DNA of 64,000 nucleotides from Bacillus sp. PK3_68 (GCF_003600835.1 NZ_NQYC01000001.1:992001-1056000), one strand, 5' to 3'; counted from the first letter of the stretch, positions 49,288-58,703 are shown. The notes: generated by a model not told the origin, from the letters alone. A program made the numbers and translations.

Positions 49288-49303
49288 CCTGCCGGTTGGC
49301 AGG
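49288..49303 (-). terminator. Terminator after ypfA
   Basis: Perfect 6-bp GC stem CCTGCC/GGCAGG plus loop, followed by CTTTTTTTTGG on the minus strand. Confidence 0.75.
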
Positions 49304-49306
49304 GAG

Positions 49307-49965
49307 TTACTGAATCAATCCTTTTCTTTTCATAATCAGCTGGCGTTCGAAACAGAAACGAAGCAAAATCTGCTGATCTGTCCGTGGAATATCAACAAAT
49401 TCAATAGAGGCAATTGGCCGGCCTTTATCATCTATGCGAAGCCTTACAACACGCGCAGTTATTTCGAAGTAATGGTGGTCACCCGATTGCATTGGCACAG
49501 AAAGATAGACTCTTCCCTGTTGTTCATTGCTCACGTCTATCCCTTCTGGCAGAGGAACAGCGATCCCCCCGCACTAATATCTTCTGTAGCTGCCGTAAAG
49601 GGCGCAACATTTTCTAAATAGATAGCTGCATCCACCGGTATAGGCACCCGTACAAACTTTCGTCTTTGAATACGCACATATTTTTCCAACCCGGGATCAT
49701 GAAGGATTAAAAGTGGAATATCTCTTTTCGTCCGCCCTTTTACTTCCGTGTCAAATGTGTAGACTGCTGAAGAATATTTTGGGTCAATAAACTCAGCTGA
49801 AAGCTGCATGCCATCTACAAAAAAGGTAGAGCGATTTGTACCTATGTTTACGGGATAATCAATAAGTATGACTCCCTCATCAATATCTGCTACCCGGCAG
49901 CGATAATGCTCTTCCTGATCTTTTTCTCTAGAAACAAGCAGTAAATACATCCCTGTTTCAATCAT
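49307..49965 (-). pseudogene. ypfA: PilZ-domain cyclic-di-GMP receptor YpfA, one-base frameshift
   Basis: N-terminal YcgR-like domain, then the PilZ motif RIQRRKFVRVPI and DISAGG. The frame breaks at a run of six G on the minus strand (49565-49570). Continuing in the other frame gives IAVPLPEG-type sequence and the rest of PilZ (SVPMQSGDHHYFEITARVVRL). One more G yields 219 residues, the family length. As in the other cases, an assembly error is likely. B. subtilis YpfA (DgrA) binds c-di-GMP and slows motility; that role is from family knowledge. Confidence 0.88.
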
Positions 49966-50078
49966 CTTTATCACTCACCTAATTCCTTCTTCCTATTGGG
50001 TCCTTACACTGATTCTTTCTTCGAATTATAGTAGGTGATTAGTAAAAAAGCAACGGAAGATCGCTTGAATTGGAACTT

Positions 50079-51428
50079 TTATAGCAAGTTGTCATAAACT
50101 GGTTCCGATTGACGCATCTTTTCCACCTGCTCTTCTGTTCCATCTTTTGCATTAATTAAAACCCGATACGTTTCTTCACCGAGTGTGCCTAGGAATTCGT
50201 AACAGAGCACTTCCTGATTCAGCTCATTTTTAATGACCGCAAGCCGCTTTTCCTGAATGCGGACCCTCGGGTTAATGTATGTTTCTGCTTCTTTCTCGGT
50301 CAATACCGGCTTTTCCAACTTCCTCTTATGGTGATTCGCCAAATATTCATTCGCCGTGACTCCGATCACTTGTCCGTTATCCAAAGCTACTTTCACTTTA
50401 ACGGTATCAGGGTAAATCCGAACACCTTCTTGTTCACCAACGAAAGTAAACACGCCGACATTGTCATACTGAGTACTGTCATAAAGTGCTAAATCCTTCA
50501 TTTGATGACGATTTAAAAAAGCGGTGGCTTTATTGTTTGCTTCATTTAAACTGATCGTAGGTTTCCCTACTTCTCTGTTGATCATGTACCAAAGTGGGTA
50601 GCCGCCTCTTCTCGTTATATCGATGTTCGCCTCTTCGCCTTTTTTATTTTTCATGTATACACTGTAAAAAGAAAAGTCCGAGCCTTTTCCGCTTTTTGTG
50701 ACCTTTACATCGTTTATCTGCTTCATTTGAACATACTTTGCCGCTCGCATTTGTGCTTCTTTTTTAGTAATAGGTGCTGCTTTATTGTCCTTTAAATGAT
50801 TTATATCCAGTTGGTTTGTATTGCCTGGAAGCGTACCGGTATTTGTTTCACTATAGCCCTCGGCTTTCTTTTCAACTGTTTTAAATCCATCAATAATCGT
50901 GTTATCGGTTCCTTCTTTTTCTGCAGCTAAAGCAAGTTCAACATCCATCCATCTCAAGTTGTTTTTCAGTGTCATATGCTGCACTTTTCTCAGTTCGTTT
51001 TGAATATCAGCTGATTGCTCATATAAGTTTTTCAAATGATTATATTCTTTATCAGTAAGCGGTTCTTTATCTAAATCTCTTACAGCTGTTTTATAGCTGA
51101 AATCTCCGATACTGCCAAGAAACTCTTCTGTTTTATTAAACGGCAATAGCGTTAGTGGCAGTTGTCCTACATCATTTTGTGCTTCAGATGTTAGCCGCCA
51201 GACATCTGCAAGCGCTGGAGAAAGCGACTTTCTAGAGTTCATCGCCAGAGTCGTGCCAATTTGATCATGAATCCGATCGACTCCAAAAGTCAAATCGTGA
51301 AATGCTCGCTGATAGCTGTTTTCTGCATTAATTAAAATAGCGTTCTTTTCTTTATGTTCCTGATACCCCCAGAAACCCGTCCCGACAGCAGCCAGCGATA
51401 ATACAACAATAGCTAATGTACGCAGCAT
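50079..51428 (-). CDS. ypeB: Germination protein YpeB
   Basis: A 449-residue spore protein with an N-terminal membrane segment (TLAIVVLSLAAVGTGFWGYQE), a helical middle, and C-terminal PepSY-type repeats (ITKKEAQMRAAKYV, ISLNEANNKATAFLNRH, LTEKEAETYINPR). It is required for SleB stability and function in spores of Bacillus. sleB lies 15 bases upstream; both are likely forespore-expressed. Confidence 0.93.
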   Translation of the reverse strand: MLRTLAIVVLSLAAVGTGFWGYQEHKEKNAILINAENSYQRAFHDLTFGVDRIHDQIGTTLAMNSRKSLSPALADVWRLTSEAQNDVGQLPLTLLPFNKTEEFLGSIGDFSYKTAVRDLDKEPLTDKEYNHLKNLYEQSADIQNELRKVQHMTLKNNLRWMDVELALAAEKEGTDNTIIDGFKTVEKKAEGYSETNTGTLPGNTNQLDINHLKDNKAAPITKKEAQMRAAKYVQMKQINDVKVTKSGKGSDFSFYSVYMKNKKGEEANIDITRRGGYPLWYMINREVGKPTISLNEANNKATAFLNRHQMKDLALYDSTQYDNVGVFTFVGEQEGVRIYPDTVKVKVALDNGQVIGVTANEYLANHHKRKLEKPVLTEKEAETYINPRVRIQEKRLAVIKNELNQEVLCYEFLGTLGEETYRVLINAKDGTEEQVEKMRQSEPVYDNLL

Positions 51429-51443
51429 CGTAGTCCCCCCTTT

Positions 51444-52232
51444 TTATTGACAGAAAATATGTTTCCCTATTTTTTTAATTTGCGGCCTAGACCAAATCCA
51501 AGAACTTGTCGCTGTATCAGGATTAAAATAGTATAAAGCATTACTTGTCGGGTCCCATCCATTGATCGCATCTAATACGGCCTTCTTTGATGTTTCATTT
51601 GGTGTTAGCCAAATTTGTCCGTCTGCCACCGCCGTAAAGGCCCGCGGCTCAAAGATAACCCCTGACACTGTGTTCGGAAAGCTTTGGCTTTCCAAACGGT
51701 TTAGGATGACCGCTGCTACTGCCACTTGCCCTTCATAGGGTTCTCCGCGCGCTTCCCCATGCACGGCATTGGCCATTAACTGAATATCATTTTGGGAAAA
51801 ACCGGGTGGGACGCTTTGAGCTGGAGCTGATGTGTTTTCTCCTGAAGAGCCCTTCCCATAATGAGTAAAGGAACGGCCTTTTGCAATCTGTGATTTTACA
51901 TAGCTTTCATCATACTTAGATGCCTTTACAAGCTTATTCTTTGTGGTTCCCCCAACAAGCCCGTCGATCGGCAGTCCAAAAGCTTCCTGGAAGTTACGGA
52001 CAGCCCAATAAGTTCCCCAGCCATATACGCCATCAATTTTCCCTTTGTAGTAACCAATGTATTGAAGCCTTGCTTGAAGCTCAATAACATCATCGCCGGA
52101 AGCCCCCTTTTGAATGACCTGTCCTGAAAATGCCCGAGACGTTTCCGGCATAGCCAGCAGGCTGCAGGTGAAGAGACTAATAGCCAATGAAATGATAACA
52201 GCTGTTTGTTTCACATTGAGATCCATCCTCAT
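51444..52232 (-). CDS. sleB: Spore cortex-lytic enzyme SleB
   Basis: Lytic transglycosylase that degrades cortex peptidoglycan at germination. From ATG 52232 (GGAGGG upstream), 262 residues: a signal peptide, a peptidoglycan-binding domain (GASGDDVIELQARLQYIGYYKG), a Ser/Pro linker and a hydrolase_2 domain. The hydrolase shows NAVHGEARGEPYEGQVAVAAVILNR, whose Glu is catalytic, and ALYYFNPDTATSSW. Upstream in-frame residues to 52361 run through a terminator and are not credible. Confidence 0.95.
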   Translation of the reverse strand: MRMDLNVKQTAVIISLAISLFTCSLLAMPETSRAFSGQVIQKGASGDDVIELQARLQYIGYYKGKIDGVYGWGTYWAVRNFQEAFGLPIDGLVGGTTKNKLVKASKYDESYVKSQIAKGRSFTHYGKGSSGENTSAPAQSVPPGFSQNDIQLMANAVHGEARGEPYEGQVAVAAVILNRLESQSFPNTVSGVIFEPRAFTAVADGQIWLTPNETSKKAVLDAINGWDPTSNALYYFNPDTATSSWIWSRPQIKKIGKHIFCQ

Positions 52233-52304
52233 TTTTTTACCCTCCATCTGATAGATGATGTGTACAGCTATTTTTTGCAAGGTGCATATTTTTATACAAA
52301 AAAA

Positions 52305-52329
52305 GAAGCTCTTTTCAATTAAGAGCTTC
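52305..52329 (-). terminator. Terminator downstream of prsW
   Basis: Perfect 9-bp stem GAAGCTCTT/AAGAGCTTC, loop of 7, then TTTTTTTG on the minus strand; includes one copy of the 17-bp repeat also found at the prsW stop. Confidence 0.85.
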
Positions 52330-52486
52330 TCAAATAGTCGATAGTTGGCGGTCGGCGGCACTTCAAAGGCTTTTATGCCGTCTCCTCCTCTTCCCCTTTT
52401 AGCTTCATCTCTTAAAAAATCAAACGCTTCTAAGCAGCCTGTAGGGGCGTTTCGGTATACATATAGATTTTTTCAATTAAGAGCTT
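52312..52486. repeat. 17-bp direct repeats flanking a 141-bp non-coding segment after prsW
   Basis: TTTTCAATTAAGAGCTT occurs at 52312-52328 and 52470-52486, the second spanning the prsW stop codon. Between them is GC-rich sequence with no credible gene. It looks like a short inserted element or tandem duplication. Confidence 0.6.
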
Positions 52487-53160
52487 TTATTCCGCACAAG
52501 ACGAAGATGGTGCTGATCAGACAAGCGGTGGGCTTGTTTCACTTTCTTTAACGCCAGCCACCAAAGAAACAACATAAATGGAATTATATAATAGAGCCAG
52601 ACAGACTCAATCAATAAAATGTAATCGTACAACCCGTGTAATAAAGACGGGATTAAGAGTGAAAGCCACAGTCGCCTGTTTTCCTTGCCGTCCTGGCTAA
52701 ATTTGGCCTTCCCCAGATAGAACCCCATCAATACGCCAAAAAGCGCATGACTTGAAACCGGCAACAGCGCCCGAAAAAAAGCATGCTCCACTCCATAAGC
52801 CAGCAGGTAAAGAATATTTTCTGCTGTCGCGAATCCGAGTGAGACGCTTGTCCCGTATACAATGCCATCATAGGGCTCATCAAAATCTGTATGCTGGTAA
52901 ATTAGATAAAATAATATAAACCACTTTACAAATTCCTCAAGCAATCCACTCGATAAAAAAGCTGTAGCCGCACCGGAAAGAGCAATCTTCTCTTCCGCCA
53001 ATACATATTGGATAAACATCACTGGGAAAGTAAGCAGCACACCCGAAATAAAAGCTTTTGCAACTGTTGTCACCGGTTCTGTTTCATATTGATCACGCAA
53101 ATAAAAATAGCATAAAAGCGCCAGTCCAGGAGCTATCCCCGCCGAAAAAACCGCCAGCAT
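52477..53160 (-). CDS. prsW: Site-1 membrane protease PrsW
   Basis: Cleaves anti-sigma factor RsiW in B. subtilis, releasing SigW. A 227-residue polytopic membrane protein of the type II CAAX-protease-like clan: the EE motif in [13 protein letters not shown] near residue 70, [17 protein letters not shown] and [11 protein letters not shown] supply conserved Glu and His. ATG 53160 follows GAGGACGAAAGG; a longer upstream reading to 53232 is not family-like. The SigW system itself is not in this window. Confidence 0.93.
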   Translation of the reverse strand: MLAVFSAGIAPGLALLCYFYLRDQYETEPVTTVAKAFISGVLLTFPVMFIQYVLAEEKIALSGAATAFLSSGLLEEFVKWFILFYLIYQHTDFDEPYDGIVYGTSVSLGFATAENILYLLAYGVEHAFFRALLPVSSHALFGVLMGFYLGKAKFSQDGKENRRLWLSLLIPSLLHGLYDYILLIESVWLYYIIPFMLFLWWLALKKVKQAHRLSDQHHLRLVRNKSS

Positions 53161-53256
53161 CCTTTCGTCCTCTTTTCTTTCGGTTTTCTTCATCGTATCA
53201 TTATTAAAAAGGATTGAACATAGATAATCCAAATTTGTACAATGGAGGTTTTTCTT

Positions 53257-54231
53257 TTGTCAAAAAAACGAATATTCGTCATCCATACAGGAGGAACTAT
53301 TTCAATGGAGGAAGATAAGCAATCCGGTGCTGTTAAGCCAACCAGCACAAACCCGCTCTTTTCATTTGATCATTTGTTAGATGAGTCGGCGACAATCGTT
53401 TCTGCTGAACCATTTCATCTTCCTTCTCCTCACATTACTCCAAAAGAGATGCTTAAGCTGAAACATTTAATTGATGAGACGCTAGAGCAAGAATCCTTTG
53501 ATGGAGTGGTCATTACTCATGGAACCGATACGCTGGAAGAGACCGCTTATTTTCTAGATTTAACACTTACAACCGATGTTCCAGTAGTTGTTACAGGCGC
53601 CATGCGTTCTAGCAATGAAATCGGAGCAGATGGTCTATATAATTTAATTTCATCTATCCGTGTCGCTGCTTGCAGCGAAGCAAAAAGGAAAGGTGTACTT
53701 GTGGTGTTGAACGACGAAATTCATTCGGCCGACAATGTAACAAAGACCCATACGAGCAATATTTCAACTTTTCAAAGTCCGCAATACGGACCTATTGGAA
53801 TTATTACAAAAAGAAAAATTCTTTTTCATCATGAGCCGGCTCGCCGTCAGAAGTTTCCCGTGGCAGCCGTTGACAAACGCGTCGCCCTGATTAAAGCCTA
53901 CGCCGGTATGGACTCGTATTTGCTGTCTGCTTTAAAAGAACTACGTTATGACGGAGTGGTGATTGAAGCGCTTGGACAAGGTAACCTGCCTCCTGATGCC
54001 GTTTCAGCAGTCAAGGAACTCATTGAGGAAAAAATCCCGGTTGTGCTCGTCTCCAGATGCTTTAATGGCATTGTCCAGGATATATATGGATATGAAGGCG
54101 GTGGCAAACAATTGAAGGAACTGGGGCTCATCTTCTCAAATGGGCTGAATGGCCAGAAAGCACGATTAAAACTGCTTATTGCATTAGGTTCTAAACACCC
54201 CTCCGACAATCTTGAAAAACTATTTGAATAA
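53257..54231 (+). CDS. L-asparaginase
   Basis: Asparagine to aspartate and ammonia. A 324-residue type I/II asparaginase core: IHTGGTISM with the nucleophile Thr, [15 protein letters not shown] with the second Thr-Asp, [16 protein letters not shown], and the C-terminal [11 protein letters not shown] and VLVSRCFNG. It lacks a signal peptide, so it is cytosolic. TTG 53257, eight bases after GGAGGT, is the start; an ATG at 53242 overlaps the ribosome site. Divergent from prsW. B. subtilis does not have it at this place. Confidence 0.93.
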   Translation: MSKKRIFVIHTGGTISMEEDKQSGAVKPTSTNPLFSFDHLLDESATIVSAEPFHLPSPHITPKEMLKLKHLIDETLEQESFDGVVITHGTDTLEETAYFLDLTLTTDVPVVVTGAMRSSNEIGADGLYNLISSIRVAACSEAKRKGVLVVLNDEIHSADNVTKTHTSNISTFQSPQYGPIGIITKRKILFHHEPARRQKFPVAAVDKRVALIKAYAGMDSYLLSALKELRYDGVVIEALGQGNLPPDAVSAVKELIEEKIPVVLVSRCFNGIVQDIYGYEGGGKQLKELGLIFSNGLNGQKARLKLLIALGSKHPSDNLEKLFE

Positions 54232-54235
54232 TAAA

Positions 54236-54258
54236 AAATGGGCCGATAAGGCCCGTTT
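54236..54258 (+). terminator. Terminator hairpin after asparaginase, left copy flanking the IS
   Basis: GGGCC-GATAA-GGCCC with A/T flanks. A near-identical hairpin (56013-56035) lies on the other side of the insertion sequence. Confidence 0.75.
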
Positions 54259-54260
54259 CA

Positions 54261-54304
54261 GACTGTAGACAAACTCAATGAAATTCTAGAGTTTGTCTAC
54301 AGTC
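54261..54304. repeat. 16-bp perfect inverted repeat at the left IS end
   Basis: GACTGTAGACAAACTC, 12-base loop, then its exact complement, followed by CTTTTTATTTT. It may act as a terminator protecting the transposase from outside transcription. Confidence 0.75.
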
Positions 54305-54330
54305 CTTTTTATTTTGCTTGTGAATGGGGG

Positions 54331-54469
54331 CTGTTGATTTCCATTCCAGGCGCTTCGCTTTCCGCGGGGGGGGGGGGCGGTGAGCCTCCTCGCCGTGAAA
54401 GCGCCTGCGGGGTCTCACCTGTCCCGCTGATCCCGCAGGAGTCTTTGCGCCATCCATTTCAATCAACAG
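54331..54469. repeat. 139-bp structured repeat with 9-bp terminal inverted repeats
   Basis: Bounded by CTGTTGATT and AATCAACAG; the GC-rich interior includes CGGTGAGCCTCCTCG and GCGGGGTCTCACCTGTCCCG. Similar sequence is, from memory, widely interspersed in Bacillaceae genomes. It contains a 12-G run (54366-54377). Confidence 0.6.
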
Positions 54470-54544
54470 GGGTTACAAAGTTAGAGTAGCCGTACAACCA
54501 TACCTGTTTTAAAATAAATAGATCAAACGCTTGAGGTGAGAAAG

Positions 54545-55903
54545 ATGCTTTCGAAAAACAATCCAATCCAACGGAATCAAATAGAAATGATCGCTCTAGA
54601 CCAGCTTGTACCAGAGAATCACCTGGTCCGTAAAATGGAGGCAGCGATGGATTTCTCTTTTATTTATGACTTGGTGGAAGGATTGTATGCGGAAGTGGGC
54701 CGCCCAAGCATTGATCCAATTATTTTAATTAAACTAACATTTATCCAATATGCCTTTGGCATTCGATCCATGCGCAAGACGATCGAGGAAGTGGAAACGA
54801 ATATGGCCTACCGCTGGTTTCTCGGTTATGGATTCCATGATAAAGTGCCGCATTTCTCTACCTTCGGTAAGAACTACGAGCGTCGCTTTAAAGATACCGA
54901 CCTGTTTGAACAGATCTTCTATCGTATCTTAAAAATAGCTGCCGAGAAAAAGCTCATTAGTGCGGAGCACGTTTTTGTGGATTCCACTCATGTAAAAGCT
55001 AGCGCGAATAAGCGTAAATTTGAAAAGAAAATGGTTCGCAAAGAAACACGCGCGTATCAGGAACGCCTCCAAGAAGAGATTAATCAGGACCGAGAGGATC
55101 ATGGAAAAAAGCCGTTCCCGCCAGATAAGTTCGATAAAGAAGAAACGAAAGAAATCAAGGAAAGTACAACCGATCCGGACAGTGGCTACTACGTTAAAGA
55201 CGAACGAACCAAACAATTTGCTTATTCCTTTCACGCGGCCGCAGACCGTAAGGGATTCGTAATTGGCACAATGGTCACACCAAGCAACACACATGACAGC
55301 CAGATCTTAGAGCCGTTAATGAAGAAAGTGATAGAAAAGGTAGGAAAACCTAAAGCTGTTGGTGCAGATGGAGCTTACAAAACACCTGCCATTGCCAGTT
55401 ATTTAATGGAAAACGGCATGACACCTGCCTTGCCTTATACACGGCCGCGCACAAAAGAGGGCTTCTTCAGAAAGCATGACTATGTGTACGATGAACATTT
55501 TGACTGTTACCTTTGTCCGGCAGGGGAAGTATTGAATTACTCAACGACGAATAAGGAAGGCTATCGTGAATACAGATCACCCAAACAGGTTTGTACCTCC
55601 TGCCCTTTTTTAGCTAAATGCACGGAAAGCAGAGATCATCAAAAAGTGGTGACACGCCATATTTGGCAGAAATATATGGAAGAGGCCGACCATCTTCGCC
55701 ACCACGAAGAAGTTAAAGCGATTTATGCGGAGCGAAAAGAAACGATTGAGCGTGTATTCGCAGATGCAAAAGAAAAGCATGGCATGCGTTGGACAACGTT
55801 AAGGGGACTTAAAAAATTGTCGATGCAAGCGATGCTTACTTTCGCTGCCATGAATCTCAAGAAAATGGCCAGCTGGACTTGGCGAGAACCAGAAATGGCT
55901 TAA
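54545..55903 (+). CDS. IS1182-family DDE transposase
   Basis: A 452-residue transposase. The N-terminal DUF772-like domain has VPENHLVRKMEAAMDF and RPSIDPIILIKLTFIQYAFGIRSMR. The catalytic core has Asp in HVFVDSTHVKASANK, Asp in AVGADGAYKT and Glu in ERVFADAKEKHGMRWT, and a CxxC-type zinc segment near CTSCPFLAKC. The frame is uninterrupted, so the element may be active. ATG 54545, after GAGGTGAG, is preferred to GTG 54536. Confidence 0.94.
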   Translation: MLSKNNPIQRNQIEMIALDQLVPENHLVRKMEAAMDFSFIYDLVEGLYAEVGRPSIDPIILIKLTFIQYAFGIRSMRKTIEEVETNMAYRWFLGYGFHDKVPHFSTFGKNYERRFKDTDLFEQIFYRILKIAAEKKLISAEHVFVDSTHVKASANKRKFEKKMVRKETRAYQERLQEEINQDREDHGKKPFPPDKFDKEETKEIKESTTDPDSGYYVKDERTKQFAYSFHAAADRKGFVIGTMVTPSNTHDSQILEPLMKKVIEKVGKPKAVGADGAYKTPAIASYLMENGMTPALPYTRPRTKEGFFRKHDYVYDEHFDCYLCPAGEVLNYSTTNKEGYREYRSPKQVCTSCPFLAKCTESRDHQKVVTRHIWQKYMEEADHLRHHEEVKAIYAERKETIERVFADAKEKHGMRWTTLRGLKKLSMQAMLTFAAMNLKKMASWTWREPEMA

Positions 55904-55962
55904 ATGATGACCTCGGAGAGGTCTATCTTTCTCTCGAATGGCTTTAAAACTACCGAAAAATC

Positions 55963-56000
55963 AAAAGGGGTTCGGAATAAGACTATTCCGAACCCCTTTT
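55963..56000 (+). terminator. Transposase terminator
   Basis: Perfect 17-bp stem AAAAGGGGTTCGGAATA with loop AGAC, ending in TTTT. Confidence 0.85.
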
Positions 56001-56012
56001 GTCGACAAACTA

Positions 56013-56035
56013 AAACGGGCCGATAAGGCCCGTTT
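56013..56035. terminator. Terminator hairpin of ypdA side, right copy flanking the IS
   Basis: AAACGGGCC-GATAA-GGCCCGTTT, nine-bp perfect stem, near-identical to 54236-54258. It probably terminates ypdA on the minus strand. Confidence 0.75.
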
Positions 56036-56118
56036 GGATTAATAAAAAACTATAAAAACAACTGAATCTACAAATTCGGCTGTACGTGCTTAGAGAAGGA
56101 AAAAAACCCTTACACACT

Positions 56119-57090
56119 CTATATGTTCTCCCTCTCGGCAATGGCTGTTGCAATTTCACCACCGTGAAAGCGACCATTTTCGATAAAGATTTCGTTAGCA
56201 TTATTGCCAGCCGCAATAACTCCGGCAATAAAAATTCCTTTCACATTCGTTTCTTTCGTTTCCTCATTGTAGACTGGCCGGCCAGTCTCTCCGTCAATCT
56301 CTACACCCATTTCTCTTAAAAAATTGTGATCCGGGTGATAGCCGGTCATGGCAAAAACAAAGTCATTTTTTAATTGTTTTTCCACACCATGCTGGCGATA
56401 TATAATGGCGTCTTCCGTAATTTCAATGACCTCTGCATGAAACTCCATTTTAACTTCCTCGTTCCGGACAAGTCCTTCAAATTCAGGAAGAATCCACGGC
56501 TTAATACTTTTGGAATACTCGCTGCCACGGTAAAGAACGGTCACCCGTGCCCCTGCTTTGTGAAGCTCTAAAGCGGCATCAACAGCCGAGTTCTTGCCGC
56601 CGATGACAGCCACATCCATATCAAAATAAGGGTGGGCCTCTTTAAAATAATGAAATACTTTATCGAGCCCCTCCCCTGGAATATGCATATAATTTGGATG
56701 GTCATAATAACCTGTGGCAATAACCACATATTTTGTTTCATATGTTCCGGCCGACGTATACACCCGAAATTGCTCATCGGACAGCTTCTCCACTCTTTGA
56801 ACCGTTTCAAAACGGTGAATGCGAAGTTCTTTCATTTTTACGACTTCTCGGTAATACGTCAGTGCCTGGTTGCGCTTTGGCTTCCGTTCTTCAATGATAA
56901 AAGGTACATCCCCAATAGCGAGCTTTTCACTTGAGCTGAAAAACGTTTGATGTGTCGGGTATTTGTAAATAGAATTTACGATATTGCCTTTTTCAATAAC
57001 AAGCGGATCTTTGCCAATTTGCTTTAAAGCGATAGCAGCAGACAGTCCGCATGGTCCGCCGCCTATAATAATACATTCTTCCTTACGCAT
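56119..57090 (-). CDS. ypdA: Bacillithiol disulfide reductase YpdA (Bdr)
   Basis: NADPH-dependent flavin reductase that recycles oxidised bacillithiol. The 323-residue protein has the FAD site GGGPCGLSAAIA with Cys14, the conserved and functionally important Cys of this family. VVIATGYYDHP, the NADPH site GGKNSAVDAALEL and GIFIAGVIAAGNNANEIFIENGR follow. It completes, with bshA and bshB1 here, much of the bacillithiol toolkit. In B. subtilis gudB follows; it is absent here. Confidence 0.94.
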   Translation of the reverse strand: MRKEECIIIGGGPCGLSAAIALKQIGKDPLVIEKGNIVNSIYKYPTHQTFFSSSEKLAIGDVPFIIEERKPKRNQALTYYREVVKMKELRIHRFETVQRVEKLSDEQFRVYTSAGTYETKYVVIATGYYDHPNYMHIPGEGLDKVFHYFKEAHPYFDMDVAVIGGKNSAVDAALELHKAGARVTVLYRGSEYSKSIKPWILPEFEGLVRNEEVKMEFHAEVIEITEDAIIYRQHGVEKQLKNDFVFAMTGYHPDHNFLREMGVEIDGETGRPVYNEETKETNVKGIFIAGVIAAGNNANEIFIENGRFHGGEIATAIAERENI

Positions 57091-57186
57091 AATTCCACTC
57101 CTCGTTATCCGTACAACAAAATTTCCTGCTATACTTTGATGATAGGAGAAAAACGTCTAACTTTCAATGGATAGACCTTAAAGGAA

Positions 57187-57768
57187 TCATGCTTTCTTTA
57201 CAAAGTATTCATAGACCTTCCTTGTTGCCTCCAATGGAATCACAAGGATCGCATATTCTTTTAATAACTCCTCAGAGAGACTCGACATCCAGCCATATTC
57301 CAACAAAGCGGACTCAAGCGCATCATACTGGCTGTCAAAATCAAATGAGAAACAGAGGTAATAAGCATCTTTAAAATAGAAAAGCGAACTCTGCACATCT
57401 CTCACTTTTTTCTCATCATGGACCAATCCAATGACATCTTCAATATCCGCAAACTTAAATGTCAGCTCACAGCCATATTCATCCTCTGTCTCTGCCGGTG
57501 TGTCTTCTACTTTGTTTAAAAAATCGAAATGATCAATCGTTAAAATTAAAACAAGCTCATCGCCTGACATAGAATGAACCTCAATGGCAATCATTCCTTC
57601 CGTGTCAATATCCAGCTGCTCCTCGATCACATCCAGCATTTCATCAAAGATTTCGTGCCAGATGTATGAATCCTCAAGAATGTGCTTTTTCAAACAGCCT
57701 TTTTTTCTTAACTCTTCGTAAGTAATGGAAAGCATCACCTTATTATCTGATAAACGTTCTATCCTCAT
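57187..57768 (-). CDS. ypbH: Adaptor protein MecB/YpbH (MecA paralogue)
   Basis: A 193-residue adaptor of ClpC, matching MecA architecture: N-terminal target-binding MRIERLSDNKVMLSITYEEL, an acidic middle, and a C-terminal ClpC-binding domain (FADIEDVIGLVHDEKKVRDVQSSLFYFKDAYYLCF). ATG 57768 after AGGGGG is preferred to 57804. In B. subtilis YpbH is linked to competence and sporulation control; targets here are not known. Confidence 0.9.
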   Translation of the reverse strand: MRIERLSDNKVMLSITYEELRKKGCLKKHILEDSYIWHEIFDEMLDVIEEQLDIDTEGMIAIEVHSMSGDELVLILTIDHFDFLNKVEDTPAETEDEYGCELTFKFADIEDVIGLVHDEKKVRDVQSSLFYFKDAYYLCFSFDFDSQYDALESALLEYGWMSSLSEELLKEYAILVIPLEATRKVYEYFVKKA

Positions 57769-57863
57769 AGTCTGCTGCCCCCTGCTTAAGGACCTGTTTA
57801 TCACATACTATGAAGGAAAACGCAGATGGTGAGTTGTTATGCTATTTTGGTAAAGACGCCCGC

Positions 57864-58631
57864 TTATCCTTGTTTGATTGTAATTAAATGCGTTTCTGCT
57901 TTAGCACCGAGGCGAAGCGGTACAGCACTCGTTCCATACCCATTTGAGACGAGGGTTTTCATCTTTCCGGAGTTTCCCCAGCCACCTTTTTTATAAGGGC
58001 CAACGCCGAAAAACCGAATTTGCCCTCCATGTGTATGACCGCTCAAGAACAGTGAAACTCCGTCAGCAGCAGCCAGCTTTTTCTCAAAAACCGGATTATG
58101 GCTAATCAAAATTTTGAAGGCTCTCTGGGGCACTTCACTAAAAGTGGAGGATTTACTGCTCCTGCCTTTGCTAACATCGTCTGTCCCTAGCAAATATACC
58201 GGTACATCACAATCCATACTAACCGGCAAACAAAAAGACTCATTGCGCAAAACGTGGACACTGTGCTTTTGAAACAATTTAGACAGCTCTTCAGCAGGGA
58301 CTTCATAGTCATTGTTTCCCCACACAAAAAAAACAGGAGCTACCTGTTTCAGGCATTGCAAATTATGGGATATTCGCTCCAGCGGCACCCCTTTCTCTGC
58401 TAGATCCCCGCCAATAATAACAATATCCGCTTTTCCACTTACTCTTTTAAGAATGGACGGATGAATAGTCCGCCGATGAATATCCGAGATAAAAAAGATC
58501 GTTAACGGCTGCTGGCATGGATAGCATTTAAATAAAAGTACATCGGCGATTACTTCGTTTCTCAGTGCTTCTCTCCACATAAAAACGATGACACTTAATA
58601 TGAGGAGAAAGACGATTAGTAAATACAACAT
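57864..58631 (-). CDS. ypbG: Membrane-anchored metallophosphoesterase YpbG
   Basis: 255 residues: an N-terminal membrane anchor (LYLLIVFLLILSVIVFMW), then a calcineurin-like phosphoesterase domain. Metal ligands are in FFISDIHRR, VIIGGDLAEKG, VWGNNDYE and ILISHNP, SGHTHGGQIRFF. ATG 58631 follows AAGGGA; GTG 58634 is alternative. Substrate unknown. It lies after the divergent cotJ operon, with the promoters between them. Confidence 0.88.
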   Translation of the reverse strand: MLYLLIVFLLILSVIVFMWREALRNEVIADVLLFKCYPCQQPLTIFFISDIHRRTIHPSILKRVSGKADIVIIGGDLAEKGVPLERISHNLQCLKQVAPVFFVWGNNDYEVPAEELSKLFQKHSVHVLRNESFCLPVSMDCDVPVYLLGTDDVSKGRSSKSSTFSEVPQRAFKILISHNPVFEKKLAAADGVSLFLSGHTHGGQIRFFGVGPYKKGGWGNSGKMKTLVSNGYGTSAVPLRLGAKAETHLITIKQG

Positions 58632-58703
58632 CACTTTTCCCTTCGTTCCCTAAATAATAATAATGCAAAATAATAATCAGAATAACAGATTAAACGAAAA
58701 AAA

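Larger units (their letters stand above)
54259..56012 (+). mobile_element. IS1182-like insertion sequence
   Basis: About 1.75 kb around an intact DDE transposase gene. Both ends carry TGT(A/C)GACAAA close to the boundary, and AGTTTGTC(T/G)AC is inverted at 54290-54300 and 56001-56011. The boundaries are set from these and from the duplicated 23-bp hairpin outside each end; they are uncertain by some bases. The left end also contains a 139-bp structured repeat. Confidence 0.7.

Noticed and set aside
52233-52361. Extended N-terminus for sleB
   Set aside because: The extra residues pass through a strong terminator hairpin and precede the real signal peptide and ribosome site.
52330-52469. Open frame between prsW and sleB that reads GIKAFEVPPTANYRLFEKLL
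   Set aside because: No start with a ribosome site; it runs into the terminator. Kept only as part of the direct-repeat observation.
54929-55294. Minus-strand frame inside the transposase
   Set aside because: Shadow of the conserved DDE transposase frame.
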